Below are positions 48,794-57,062 of a stretch of 64,000 bases of DNA, piece after piece (the first letter of the stretch is position 1; every line of letters starts with the position of its first letter). The notes under the pieces are model-generated. The model saw nothing but the letters and a program-made list of their open reading frames with translations. It did not search any database and was not told the origin of the DNA. The stretch covers positions 62,001 through 126,000 of the forward strand of contig NZ_BSTL01000013.1 in NCBI RefSeq assembly GCF_030269485.1, written 5' to 3'. The DNA comes from Actinoplanes sp. NBRC 103695 (GTDB lineage Bacteria > Actinomycetota > Actinomycetes > Mycobacteriales > Micromonosporaceae). Made by a program: the position numbers and the translations under genes.

Positions 48794-49669
48794 TCATTCG
48801 CCACCGGTGGTGCCCCGTGCGACCACGAGCGCGCGCACGGACAACTTCTGGTACTGCTCGACCAGGTCCCGGTTCTCCGCGTACGTTCGCGCGGCATACT
48901 CCGCCTCGACCTTGTGCGCGCTGCGAACCAGCCCGGTCGCGGCGGCGCAGTCGGCCTCGGCGACGGCGGCCCGGATCTCCGCCCTGCCGGGCCGGCCACT
49001 CGTGGCGGGCGCGACTCGATCACGCAGACCGGCCGGTGTCTCGACCGGGTAGCCCCGACGTTGCACGCACGCGGCCCAGGCCGTCAGCGCCGACCGGTAT
49101 CGGTCGTCTGCGATGACCCGCGGCCGGTAGTCGGACGACAAACGCTCCAGCAAGGTCCGGGTACGGAACCAGGTTCTCAGGTCGCCGTAGAGTCCGCGCT
49201 GCGCCTCCGCCACGCAACCGTCCGCGTTCTGGTACAGTGTTCCGCCGTCCGGCAGCGGCACCGCCATCGACGCGGCGCGACCGCCGTCAAGGGCCGTCTG
49301 ATACGCCTCACGACGCCCGGCGGTCAGGGCCACCGCGTAGCGGTAGTTCGGATCCGCCCGGCGCCGGTCCGCGAGCACCTTCCCGGCATGGGCGACACCG
49401 AAGCCGTGCTCTGCGGCCCAGGCCGGATCATCATTGCCGTACGGGAACTCCGGTGCCGCGGGGCCAGGCGCGGCGACTGTGTACTCGAAGCCATGCCGGC
49501 GCATGCATCCCGCGATCGCCCTCTCCTCGGCCCGGTGCAGCAGAGCGCGCTCGGGTTCGGTCAGCGGCCGCGGCGACGCCTGGTCAGGCCCAGCCGAACA
49601 TACTGAGACGAGAAGCAGAACTGCCGCGACACCGAGACACCACCGCCACATCCGCATGAGCTCAACCAT
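48794..49669 (-). CDS. exported hypothetical protein
   Basis: A protein of up to 291 residues with an N-terminal hydrophobic segment (MWRWCLGVAAVLLLVSVCSAG) that could be a signal peptide or weak lipobox (Cys near residue 24). The body is helical and Arg/Ala-rich with paired single Cys residues (IAGCMRRHGFEY, NADGCVAEAQRGL, AWAACVQRRGYPV, EADCAAATGLV). Repeated C-x-R-x-x-G phrases suggest a disulfide-linked domain of a type common in actinomycete secreted proteins, but I do not know its function. In-frame ATG codons at 49669 and 49654 are both possible starts. Confidence 0.7.
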   Translation of the reverse strand: MVELMRMWRWCLGVAAVLLLVSVCSAGPDQASPRPLTEPERALLHRAEERAIAGCMRRHGFEYTVAAPGPAAPEFPYGNDDPAWAAEHGFGVAHAGKVLADRRRADPNYRYAVALTAGRREAYQTALDGGRAASMAVPLPDGGTLYQNADGCVAEAQRGLYGDLRTWFRTRTLLERLSSDYRPRVIADDRYRSALTAWAACVQRRGYPVETPAGLRDRVAPATSGRPGRAEIRAAVAEADCAAATGLVRSAHKVEAEYAARTYAENRDLVEQYQKLSVRALVVARGTTGGE

Positions 49670-50046
49670 CGGCGTCCGGCGACCACATCCGAGATGCCAT
49701 TCGATCCACGCCGAAAGGCTGGCGCACGTTGATCAACGTCAGGGGCGGTGTTCAAGATCGAGCGCGGCCCTCCTGGGGCAACACATGACTCGGCAGATCT
49801 GCCATGGGTGCCGACTGCTGTCCCGGCGCTGGCAGCAAACCGCCGACCGTGGTGGAGGAGCGCCAGTCGGTAGCCTGCCGCTCGTCCGGCCACAGCAGCG
49901 TGAGCGCCGCCAGGGTGACGCGCGCACTCAGCGGCTAGATGAGGACGGCAGGTTCGCGCGTCTGCAAATACGACCGAGCCGGCATTCCCGAAGTGGCGTG
50001 AGCGGAAACGAGCGGCTTACGACCGGCGGCTCGGTACCGTGGCGGA
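49670..50046. other. spacer with no supported gene
   Basis: About 375 bases, mixed composition, no convincing frame or hairpin. It contains the promoters of the flanking divergent genes. Confidence 0.4.
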
Positions 50047-50265
50047 ATGGGGCCGATGACGTGGTTGGCCGACCGATTCCGTGATCTCAGGCAGCGGCGC
50101 GCGGGCCGTGGCTACTACGGCGTTTGCGACGAGTGCCGACACGACTGGCGGGAGCACCACGCCGATAGAGGTTGCAGCGAGTGCCGTTACGAGATCGAGC
50201 ACGCCGAGCCTGACGCACCCGATGTGGTGTGTGCCGCCCGCGCGCCTGGCTACAGCTCTCCGTGA
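50047..50265 (+). CDS. small Cys/His-rich protein, possible zinc-ribbon
   Basis: A 72-residue protein with CDECRHDWREHHADRGC and then SECRYEIEH. Two CxxC knuckles 14 residues apart plus His suggest a single zinc-binding ribbon. The second ATG (codon 4) is also possible. No enzymatic domain is attached. It lies in a decayed region but its frame is intact. Function unknown. Confidence 0.5.
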   Translation: MGPMTWLADRFRDLRQRRAGRGYYGVCDECRHDWREHHADRGCSECRYEIEHAEPDAPDVVCAARAPGYSSP

Positions 50266-50410
50266 GTTGCCGGGCGGCATGCCTCCGGACGACACGATAG
50301 TGCGGTTGCCATTCGACCTGCCGTCCACCGGATCGCGGCTAGATTCAGTGCGCGCTGGCGTCAGTCACTCTCTACGGCCTCAACCCTCTACGTGCGTGAC
50401 ACTCCGCCGA

Positions 50411-50579
50411 GTGTTGGTGGAGATCAGCGAGACGGGATACCGGTATCAAGCAGTCCTGGATGTGCGTGCTGGGTCGACGGTCACGGATGTCGCAGCCCGG
50501 TTCGTCCCGGCAGACGGTGCACCGATGGCTCGCCTGGTATGAACAGGACGGGCTTGGCGGCCCGGTGATGCCATGCTGA
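50411..50579 (+). pseudogene. N-terminal fragment of an IS481-like transposase, frameshifted
   Basis: From GTG 50411 the frame reads RYQAVLDVRAGSTVTDVAAR. After a shift near 50500 it reads SSRQTVHRWLAWYEQDGLGG and stops at 50577. Together these form the helix-turn-helix start of IS481/IS3-type transposases (typically VxxVAxxxGVSRQTVHxWL). The rest of the transposase is missing. Confidence 0.65.
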
Positions 50580-50583
50580 CACC

Positions 50584-50885
50584 GTGCACAGTCAGCCGTT
50601 CCCGACCCTCGATTGGCAGTCGGCCGACCGCACCGGCGGACCGCTGGACGACGCGCTCTCGACGAACTCCGCCGTCAACACCCCACCATCTAGGTAGAAC
50701 GTCTCGGGAAGACCCAACCCAGCGACGACGGCAACATCTACTTCCTCGGCGTGGCCAACCTCCAGGTCGACACCGGCCCAGACGGACAACCCCCGTCCAT
50801 CATCGAAGCCGACGACCGACGCGAGACGTCGGAATTTGCCGAGGCCCTCGCCGCCATCCAGGCGAGGCTTAGCCCAATCCGGTAA
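50584..50885 (+). pseudogene. frameshifted hypothetical gene
   Basis: A first frame (GTG 50584) reads FPTLDWQSADRTGGPLDDAL and stops early. A second frame reads SDDGNIYFLGVANLQVDTG and then IIEADDRRETSEFAEALAAI to a stop at 50883-50885. Both have good protein character, and together they suggest a roughly 100-residue protein, perhaps an immunity or regulatory protein, interrupted by a small indel near 50690. Family not recognised. Confidence 0.5.
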
Positions 50886-50959
50886 CAACAGCGAAGACAC
50901 GGGGCATCTGGAGCTCGGCCCCGGAGCGAATCCCCGGGGTACCGTGCTCGCCGTCCGCA

Positions 50960-52228
50960 TCACGGGCCGAGTAGTGCCAACGGGACGACGGCAACTCCGT
51001 CGCGCCGGCGATAGGCGCGCTCGCCGGCGTAGATGACGATGGCGTCGATCAGGTCATCGCCGATCCGGTCGCGCAGCCAATGCAGATGTCTGACATCGGC
51101 GTCCTCGACGCGATCGGCCAGCTTGACCTCAACACCCAGAACTCTGCCGTCCGCGTGCTGGACGATCAGGTCCACTTCGTGATCGTTGCCGCGGGTCCGT
51201 AGGTGGCTGACGCGTGCCTCGCTTGCCTCGGCGTAGGTGTGGATGCTGAGCGCCACAAGATGTTCGAAGAGAGCGCCGAGGACCGTGCCCTCAGACAGGT
51301 TGACGCTGCCCTGCTCGGCACGTAGAAGCGCAGCGCCATCGAGCCCGAGCAGCCGCGCGGCCAGCGCCGGGTCGGCGAGGTGATGCTTAGGGGATTGGCC
51401 CAGCCGGTCAAGGTGGTTACGACCGGGGATCCATGGTGGTATCTCGTCGAGCAGCCACAGTGACGACAGGGCGTCGCGGTACGAAAGCGTGGTCTCCTTG
51501 GCCGGCTTATTGGCCAGGCCGCCGGTAGCCGCGTCAAGGATCTTCGAGTAGGCCGTCGACGACGACGTCGCGGCTGCATAGGCGGCGAGCCATGCGCGCA
51601 ACACAGCCGGGCGGCGCACCGGGTAGCCCTGCTCGGGGAACTCCCGCTGCACCACGTTGTCGACATACGCATCCAACTCGGCCCTGCGGACGCGAGGCGG
51701 CAATCCGCGGATGGCAGGAAAGCCCGATGCGATGATCTCTTCTACGTAGTCGGTCAGTCGGAACTCGGTGGTGCCGTCGATGTCGCGGCCACCGGCCAGG
51801 AACGCAGCCAAGCTCACGGTCGGCGTCTCAACGCCCCGTTCCGCCATGCTCAGCGGGCGCATCCGCATCGGAACGATGCGACCAGCACCCGAGTGGATCA
51901 CCGCACCCCGGGGTGCGGAACTGCCGGCGACGATGAAATGACCAGGCGGGGAACCGGCGTCGACCGCGTGTCGAACCTGGTCCCAAACCTCCGGCAGCCG
52001 CTGCCATTCGTCCACCAGCACCGGGCCGGGCAGACGCGTCAAAACGGAGGGATCGGCCGCCAGGATCTCGCGCTGGGCAGGAAGACTCAGATCTACAACC
52101 GACACGGCGCGCTGCATCGCCGTCGCCGTCTTACCCACGCCCTTCGGCCCGTGGATGGACAGCGCACGCAGGTGCGGCTGAAGCTCATCCAACGTGTCAT
52201 CCAGCACGCGGCGCCGGTACTCGACCAT
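50960..52228 (-). CDS. AAA-14/DUF4143 ATP-binding protein
   Basis: A 422-residue protein with Walker A SIHGPKGVGKTATAMQRA, Walker B-like PGPVLVDEWQRLPEVWDQV and sensor FIVAGSSAP. DUF4143 follows in the C-terminal half, including VVQREFPEQ and a nuclease-like VDLIVQHADGRVLGVEVKLA (D-E-K pattern of PD-(D/E)XK folds). Such proteins are abundant in mobile and accessory regions; proposed roles include regulation or defence, none proven. The start at 52228 is followed upstream by two direct repeats (52229-52296) likely to hold its promoter and operator. Confidence 0.9.
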   Translation of the reverse strand: MVEYRRRVLDDTLDELQPHLRALSIHGPKGVGKTATAMQRAVSVVDLSLPAQREILAADPSVLTRLPGPVLVDEWQRLPEVWDQVRHAVDAGSPPGHFIVAGSSAPRGAVIHSGAGRIVPMRMRPLSMAERGVETPTVSLAAFLAGGRDIDGTTEFRLTDYVEEIIASGFPAIRGLPPRVRRAELDAYVDNVVQREFPEQGYPVRRPAVLRAWLAAYAAATSSSTAYSKILDAATGGLANKPAKETTLSYRDALSSLWLLDEIPPWIPGRNHLDRLGQSPKHHLADPALAARLLGLDGAALLRAEQGSVNLSEGTVLGALFEHLVALSIHTYAEASEARVSHLRTRGNDHEVDLIVQHADGRVLGVEVKLADRVEDADVRHLHWLRDRIGDDLIDAIVIYAGERAYRRRDGVAVVPLALLGP

Positions 52229-52296
52229 CCGCCTACTCTACCAAACGCAGAATGTCTAGTCTTCTAATCGCGGCACGCCTAGTCTGCCGAACGCAG
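52229..52296 (-). promoter_or_regulatory. two 22-bp direct repeats upstream of the DUF4143 ATPase
   Basis: Segments 52229-52250 and 52274-52296 share the core taccaaacgcag / tgccgaacgcag with matching flanks (about 18 of 22 identical) on a 46-bp period. The proximal copy abuts the start codon. They could be operator repeats for autoregulation. Confidence 0.5.
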
Positions 52297-52461
52297 TATC
52301 CGCGCCTGCTGAAAGATCGACAAGCAGGGCACGGAACGGCACGACGGGACCTCGACAGCGGAGCGAAACGAATGGAAAGCAAAACGGCCGGGCAGATGCC
52401 CGGCCGGCGCAACCCATAGATCGCGGGGTGTCCGGGGGCTCGGCCCCCGGAGCTAGCAGAG

Positions 52462-52533
52462 TGGGCGATACTGGGATCGAACCAGTGACCTCTTCCGTGT
52501 CAAGGAAGCGCGCTCCCGCTGCGCCAATCGCCC
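52462..52533 (-). tRNA. tRNA-Val (GAC anticodon)
   Basis: Minus-strand cloverleaf: acceptor GGGCGAT pairs with ATCGCCC, discriminator A, D-arm GCGCAGCGGGAGCGC, anticodon stem CTTCC/GGAAG around TTGACAC, T-arm CACTGGTTCGATCCCAGT. The GAC anticodon reads GUC and GUU. No CCA is encoded. Confidence 0.95.
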
Positions 52534-52549
52534 GCTGGCATTTCTGCCG

Positions 52550-52620
52550 AGGTGGAGACGGGATTTGAACCCGTGTAGACGGCTTTGCAGGCCGTTGCCT
52601 CGCCTCTCGGCCACTCCACC
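52550..52620 (-). tRNA. tRNA-Cys (GCA anticodon)
   Basis: Minus-strand cloverleaf: acceptor GGTGGAG with CTCCACC, discriminator U as expected for Cys, anticodon stem CGGC/GCCG around CTGCAAA, T-loop GGGTTCAAATCCC. It lies 16 bp after tRNA-Val on the same strand. Confidence 0.95.
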
Positions 52621-52660
52621 GAGTTGACCCCCGCATGGTCTTGCTGTGGCGGTCTCTCCG

Positions 52661-52733
52661 AGCGGACGACGGGATTCGAACCCGCGACCCTCACCTTGGC
52701 AAGGTGATGCGCTACCAGCTGCGCTACGTCCGC
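52661..52733 (-). tRNA. tRNA-Gly (GCC anticodon)
   Basis: Minus-strand cloverleaf: acceptor GCGGACG with CGTCCGC, discriminator U, anticodon stem CACCT/AGGTG around TGCCA, T-loop GGGTTCGAATCCC. Identical in sequence to the plus-strand tRNA-Gly at 57289-57361. Confidence 0.96.
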
Positions 52734-53123
52734 TTGTCCCCGGGACGTTCCCCGCTGACGGATACGAACTTTAGCCGGTTCCCTCACCCCATGCCAAACC
52801 GGGGTACCTCCGGCGCGTCGTACGCCGTTCGACCAGCGGGAACGGAGCGATCATGCGCGGCCGCGGCGCAAGGTGGGAGAAGGCGATGCGACCAGGTGAG
52901 TTGACGAGCTGAGCGCGGCCCCTGAGCTGGACCACGAGCAGGCAGGAGGAGGGCGCAAGGCAGCGCGGACAGGAAACGGGAGGAAGGCGCGAGGCAGCGC
53001 GGACAGGAAACGGGAGGAAGGCGCGAGGCAGCGCGGACAGGAAACGGGACGAAGGCGCGAGGCAGCACGGACAGGAACGAGAGGAAGGCGCGAGACAGCG
53101 CGGGCGGTCTGGGGAGCGCTTAG
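52734..53123. other. intergenic region with a tandem array
   Basis: Between tRNA-Gly and the GNAT gene. The left part (52734-52944) shows no gene. The right part is the 34-bp tandem array, which runs up to 13 bp from the GNAT start, so the array may lie within the promoter or leader. Confidence 0.6.
52945..53110. repeat. 34-bp tandem repeat, about 5 copies
   Basis: Copies of a unit containing ggcgcgaggcagcgcggac occur with ggcgc starts at 52952, 52986, 53020, 53054 and 53087 (periods 34, 34, 34, 33). Identity falls in the outer copies. Units are contiguous with no spacers, so this is not a CRISPR array. Confidence 0.93.
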
Positions 53124-54305
53124 ATGGGCATCATGAAGATCCGTCAGGTCTCGGCGGCCGAGCGAGCCGATCTAGTCTTCCCACTGACCGCGTACGCGTT
53201 CGAGCCGACCGTCGAGTTCGAGGCGTTGCGGGAGAAGTATCGGCGGCGGATGCGCTACTTCGAGCATGTGACGACGCTCGTCGCCGAGGAGGACGGCAGC
53301 GCGCGAGCATGTGTCGGCGCCTATCCGATGGTGCAGAACGTACGGGGACAGGTCCTCGACATGGCCGGTGTCTCCTCCGTCGCCTCCGATCCTGGGAGCC
53401 GGCGCAAGGGGTATGTGCGGGAGTTGCTCTGGCAGCTGCTGCGCCAGATGCGGGACCAGGGCGCCGTGGTCAGCACCCTTTACCCGTTCCGGCCGTCGTT
53501 CTACGGACGGTTCGGATATGTCGGGATGCCTAGGCAGCGGCGCATCAGTTTCGCGCCGGGTGGGCTTCCGCGGGTTGAGCTGCCGGGCCACGTCGAGCGG
53601 GTGCGCTTCAGTGAGGGCTTTGACGACTATGTCGGCCTGCTGCGGCGAGTCTGTGCCGCGACGCATGGGTTTGCCCTCTTCGACGAACTGCGCACCTCCG
53701 AGTCTCGGGAGGACAAGGTCTGGGTGGCGCTTGCAAGGACAGTCGACGGCGAGGTCAGTGGGGCCCTGGCGTACGAGATCACGAACTTCGGGGATGAGCT
53801 GAAGGGCCGCGATCTGCTTGCCACGGGGCCCATGGGGCGGGCTCTGGTGCTCGAGTTTCTCGGCCGGCACGTTGATCAGGTGCGGCGGGTCTCGCTCACC
53901 GCGGGGACTGACGTCGTGCCTGAGCTGTGGGGCACCGATCTGGAAGTGTCGGTGAGCGGGCTGGTGGACTTCCCCACGCATGGCGGGCCGATGGCTCGGG
54001 TGCTGGACATGCGTGGGCTGACCGGCATCGGGAGCGGGGACGGGGACGTGACGGTCGAGGTGGTCGACGACGAGTTCGTCGGGGGTGTGCACCGGCTGGT
54101 GGGTGAGGGCGGCCGGCTGAGCGTCACTCACGGTGGGGTGTCGCGGGCGCGGCTTTCGGTGGCTGGGCTCAGCGCTCTGGTGTACGGCGTGCTGGATCCG
54201 GTCGACGTGGTTGCCCGGGGGCTGGGCGTGATCGAGAATTCGGCCATTGACGTGCTGCGGAGCATGTTTCCGCGCAAGATGCCCTACCTGTTCGCCGACT
54301 TCTGA
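53124..54305 (+). CDS. Eis-like GNAT N-acetyltransferase
   Basis: A 393-residue protein with the two-GNAT plus sterol-carrier-like organisation of Eis: an N-terminal domain with MAGVSSVASDPGSRRKGYVRELL (the acetyl-CoA-binding R-R-K-G-x-V loop), FYGRFGYVGMP, and a C-terminal strand-rich end that ends in the terminal carboxylate-bearing Phe (PYLFADF), as in Eis, where the C-terminus is part of the active site. Eis enzymes acetylate aminoglycosides or peptides. The start may be 53124 or 53133. The 34-bp array ends just upstream. Confidence 0.85.
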   Translation: MGIMKIRQVSAAERADLVFPLTAYAFEPTVEFEALREKYRRRMRYFEHVTTLVAEEDGSARACVGAYPMVQNVRGQVLDMAGVSSVASDPGSRRKGYVRELLWQLLRQMRDQGAVVSTLYPFRPSFYGRFGYVGMPRQRRISFAPGGLPRVELPGHVERVRFSEGFDDYVGLLRRVCAATHGFALFDELRTSESREDKVWVALARTVDGEVSGALAYEITNFGDELKGRDLLATGPMGRALVLEFLGRHVDQVRRVSLTAGTDVVPELWGTDLEVSVSGLVDFPTHGGPMARVLDMRGLTGIGSGDGDVTVEVVDDEFVGGVHRLVGEGGRLSVTHGGVSRARLSVAGLSALVYGVLDPVDVVARGLGVIENSAIDVLRSMFPRKMPYLFADF

Positions 54306-54393
54306 AAGACCCCTTGTCAGCACGCTCCGAAGGCGTCCATGATCGGAGCGCATTGACGGCTGGCGGGCTGACAAGGGAACGGGCATACACGAC

Positions 54394-56013
54394 ATGGCCA
54401 AGCATCGTTCGGGGCGTGGCGCCGATCGGTGGATTCTTCCAGCCGTGGGGGTGGCGGCGGTCGCGGGTCTGGCGGTGGCGGGCGCGCTCGCGGCGGTCGG
54501 CGGCGAACCGGAACGCACCGGGAGCGCGGCTCGGCTGGGCTGCGCGACGCCGGTGCGGGTGGTGGCGGCTTCCTCGTTCGCACCGGTGCTGAACGCTCTC
54601 CGGTCGTCACTGGATGAGGGTGCTGAGTGCGTACGCGTGGAAGTGACCGTGGCGGACGGCCGGGACGCGATCGCGAAGGCCGAGCAGGTCGGCGCCGACG
54701 CCTGGATCCCGGACGACGCGGCCTGGGTGGGGTCGGCGGGCCGGCTCAACCTCGCGCAGGCACCCCTCGCCGGCGCCGGGTCGACGCTGGCGGTCAGCCC
54801 GTTCTACATGGTCACCGACGCCGCCACCGCCGCCCGGATCGGGAACAGCTGGCTGGGCTTGGCGCAGGCGGTCGACCGGGACGCCGGCGTGCGGCTGGTC
54901 ATCCGCGACCCGCAGAGCTCCGGCGACGGGATGCTGGGGGCGGGCGCGCCGGCCGAGGCGGTGTGGCTGGCGAAGGACATGGACGCGTCGGCGCTCTGGC
55001 TCTCCAAGGCGCGGAGCAAGACCCGGATCGTCGCGGGCTCCGAGACCGCGATGCCGGAGGTGCGGGGCGAGGTGGGCGTCGTTCCCGAGTACGCGTTGAC
55101 GAAGGCGCTCCGGACTGCCGGCGGTAAACCGGCGGTGCTGCCGGGCACCGATCACGCCCCGATGCTGCGGTACACGTGGTATCCGCTGACCCAGGCGCTC
55201 ACCGACCCGGGCCGGGCGGCGGCGCTGGAGCGGCTCCGGATCAGGCTGACCGCCGCCACCCGTCAGGTGACCGATGCGGGGCTGCGCACGCCGGGCCAGG
55301 CTCAGGCGGCGCTCGGATCGCTGCCGGCACCGGCCGCGAAGCCGCTCGGGGTTCTCGGCGCGCACAACGTGGATCACGTGTTCGCCACCTGGTACCAGGC
55401 CGACCGCCGCACCGACCTGCTGGTCGCGGTGGACGTGTCCGGTTCGATGGCGGCCGACACCCCGGGCTCGGGCCGGTCCCGGATCGCCCTGGTCAAGCAG
55501 GGTGTGCAGGCGGTCGGCGGGCTGCTGCCGGACGACTCCCGGATGGGGTTGTGGGTGTTCGGCAGCGAGTTGGACGGGCGGCGCGACTACAAGCAGCTGC
55601 TGGCGATGGGCGCGTTGACCGACACCCACCGGCGGTCGTTGCGGGCGTCGGTCGGCGGGCTCGAGGCCCAGTCGACCGGGACGGGGCTGTACGACACGAT
55701 CCTGGCCGCATACCTGTCGGCACGGAATTCGTATCGGTCCGGCGTACCCGATCAGGTCCTGGTCTTCACCGACGGCAAGAACGAGTCGGACGAGAACTCA
55801 CTCAGCGCGGCGCAGCTCGCCGACCGGCTGGGCGCGGCGATGGACCCGAAGCGACCGGTGCTGTTGAGCGTCGTCACCTTCGGTGACGCGGGCGAGGCGA
55901 AGGTGGTGGAGAACGCGGTCAAGCCGGTTGCCGGGTACGTCGACGTGCTGCGCTCGGCGGACGAGGTGTCGGCGGTGTTCATCCACGTGGCGGCCGGTGG
56001 ACTGCGCCATTAG
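54394..56013 (+). CDS. membrane-anchored solute-binding/VWA fusion protein
   Basis: A 539-residue protein with one N-terminal hydrophobic helix (residues 13-35, WILPAVGVAAVAGLAVAGAL). Residues 48-320 are a periplasmic-binding-protein-like domain (VRVVAASSFAPVLNALRSSL, DAWIPDDAAWVGSAG, VVPEYALTKAL). Residues 340-530 are a von Willebrand A domain with an intact MIDAS (DVSGSM, Asp347; VFTDGKNE for the last metal ligand). The VWA half binds divalent cations and protein ligands; the fusion may sense or capture an extracellular ligand. It converges on the GH5 gene, and its stop lies in a 19-bp tandem duplication. Confidence 0.87.
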   Translation: MAKHRSGRGADRWILPAVGVAAVAGLAVAGALAAVGGEPERTGSAARLGCATPVRVVAASSFAPVLNALRSSLDEGAECVRVEVTVADGRDAIAKAEQVGADAWIPDDAAWVGSAGRLNLAQAPLAGAGSTLAVSPFYMVTDAATAARIGNSWLGLAQAVDRDAGVRLVIRDPQSSGDGMLGAGAPAEAVWLAKDMDASALWLSKARSKTRIVAGSETAMPEVRGEVGVVPEYALTKALRTAGGKPAVLPGTDHAPMLRYTWYPLTQALTDPGRAAALERLRIRLTAATRQVTDAGLRTPGQAQAALGSLPAPAAKPLGVLGAHNVDHVFATWYQADRRTDLLVAVDVSGSMAADTPGSGRSRIALVKQGVQAVGGLLPDDSRMGLWVFGSELDGRRDYKQLLAMGALTDTHRRSLRASVGGLEAQSTGTGLYDTILAAYLSARNSYRSGVPDQVLVFTDGKNESDENSLSAAQLADRLGAAMDPKRPVLLSVVTFGDAGEAKVVENAVKPVAGYVDVLRSADEVSAVFIHVAAGGLRH

Positions 56014-56034
56014 AAGTGGACTGCGCCATTAGAA
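55997..56034. repeat. exact 19-bp tandem duplication at two gene 3' ends
   Basis: The unit gtggactgcgccattagaa occurs at 55997-56015 and 56016-56034. The first copy carries the VWA gene stop (56011-56013), and the second carries the GH5 stop on the other strand (56029-56031). Confidence 0.97.
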
Positions 56035-57033
56035 ATCGTCGGGGGTACGGATGCGGTCGCGCACCCAGGCCCCGGCCGGTTTCAGGCTGGTGTAGCGGCC
56101 GCCGGCGCAGACGCCCTCGGTGAAGACGGCGCCGGAACGCTCGTCGTCGGAGTAGTTCCAGTTCACCCAGCTGACCTTGTGCCGCGCCAGCAGGTCGAGG
56201 TACTGCTGCGCCCGAGTGAAGTCGTCCGGGCCGTCGCCGGTGTACTCCTGCGTGCCGAACTCGGTGACGAACATCGGCAGGTTCGCGATGCCGTCGCTGA
56301 GGGTGTCCAGGTACCAGGAGTCGTGTGACGCCGCGTAGAAGTGGAACGTGTACATGACGTTGTCGAACCGGACCGGGTTCGCCAGGATGCGGGACACGCC
56401 CTCGCCGTCGCCGGAGGCGCCCAGCGACGACCAGTCCTCGGTGCCGACGAGCACGATGCCGTCCGGGTCCTGCGCGCGGATCACCGGGATCAGCTGGTCC
56501 GCGTACGACTTGATCGCCGACCAGTGCACCTCGCTGGGCTCGTTCGCGATCTCGTACAGAACATTGGTCTTGTCCCTGTGCCGGGACGCGATCTGCTGGA
56601 AGAAGGTCTTGGCCCGGGCCAGGTTGAAGTTCGGGTCGCCGGGGTCGAGCATGTGCCAGTCGACGATGGCGTAGAGGCCGCGGGCGGTGGCCTTCTCGAT
56701 GATGTCGTCGACCTTGGCGGTGAACCCGGCCGGGTCGGTCTCGTAGCCGCCCTCCTGGATGTACATCGAGATCCGCAGGACGTCGGCGTTCCAGTCGTCG
56801 GCGAGCACGTCGAGCGAGGCGTCGGTGACGCAGTTCGCGTACCACTGGAGGCCGTGGGTGCTCATGCCCCGCAGTTGGACGGCTTTGCCCTGGGCGTTGC
56901 AGAGCTGGCGGCCGCAGACTGTGAGCCGGCCGTTCTGCTCGACCGGGCTCGGGTCGGCGGCCTCGGCCGGCACGGCGGTGAAGAAGGCCATGGCCAGTCC
57001 TACCACGGCCGAGGTGACCATACGGATCGACAT
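56029..57033 (-). CDS. secreted GH5 endoglucanase (cellulase)
   Basis: A 334-residue exported enzyme with signal peptide (SIRMVTSAVVGLAMAFFTAVPAEA). The GH5 core has VQLRGMSTHGLQWY (start of the barrel), LRISMYIQEGGYETDP, IVDWHMLDPGDPNF, VLYEIANEPSEVHW (acid/base Glu in NEP), MYTFHFYAASHDSWY and MFVTEFGTQEYTG (nucleophile Glu). This order is that of GH5_2 cellulases acting on beta-1,4-glucans. ATG 57033 is the first plausible start; a TTG at 57060 would add 9 residues. No clear ribosome-binding site precedes the ATG, which is unusual here. Confidence 0.92.
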   Translation of the reverse strand: MSIRMVTSAVVGLAMAFFTAVPAEAADPSPVEQNGRLTVCGRQLCNAQGKAVQLRGMSTHGLQWYANCVTDASLDVLADDWNADVLRISMYIQEGGYETDPAGFTAKVDDIIEKATARGLYAIVDWHMLDPGDPNFNLARAKTFFQQIASRHRDKTNVLYEIANEPSEVHWSAIKSYADQLIPVIRAQDPDGIVLVGTEDWSSLGASGDGEGVSRILANPVRFDNVMYTFHFYAASHDSWYLDTLSDGIANLPMFVTEFGTQEYTGDGPDDFTRAQQYLDLLARHKVSWVNWNYSDDERSGAVFTEGVCAGGRYTSLKPAGAWVRDRIRTPDDF

Positions 57034-57062
57034 CGGTCGATTATTAAGGAGGTTTACCAATC

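Noticed and set aside
52462..52733. tRNA cluster as attachment site of an integrated element
   Set aside because: No integrase gene, no excisionase and no partial tRNA duplication were found. The second tRNA-Gly is a full-length inverted copy, not an att fragment.
52945..53110. A possible CRISPR array near the GNAT gene
   Set aside because: The 34-bp units are contiguous with no unique spacers, and no cas genes are present.
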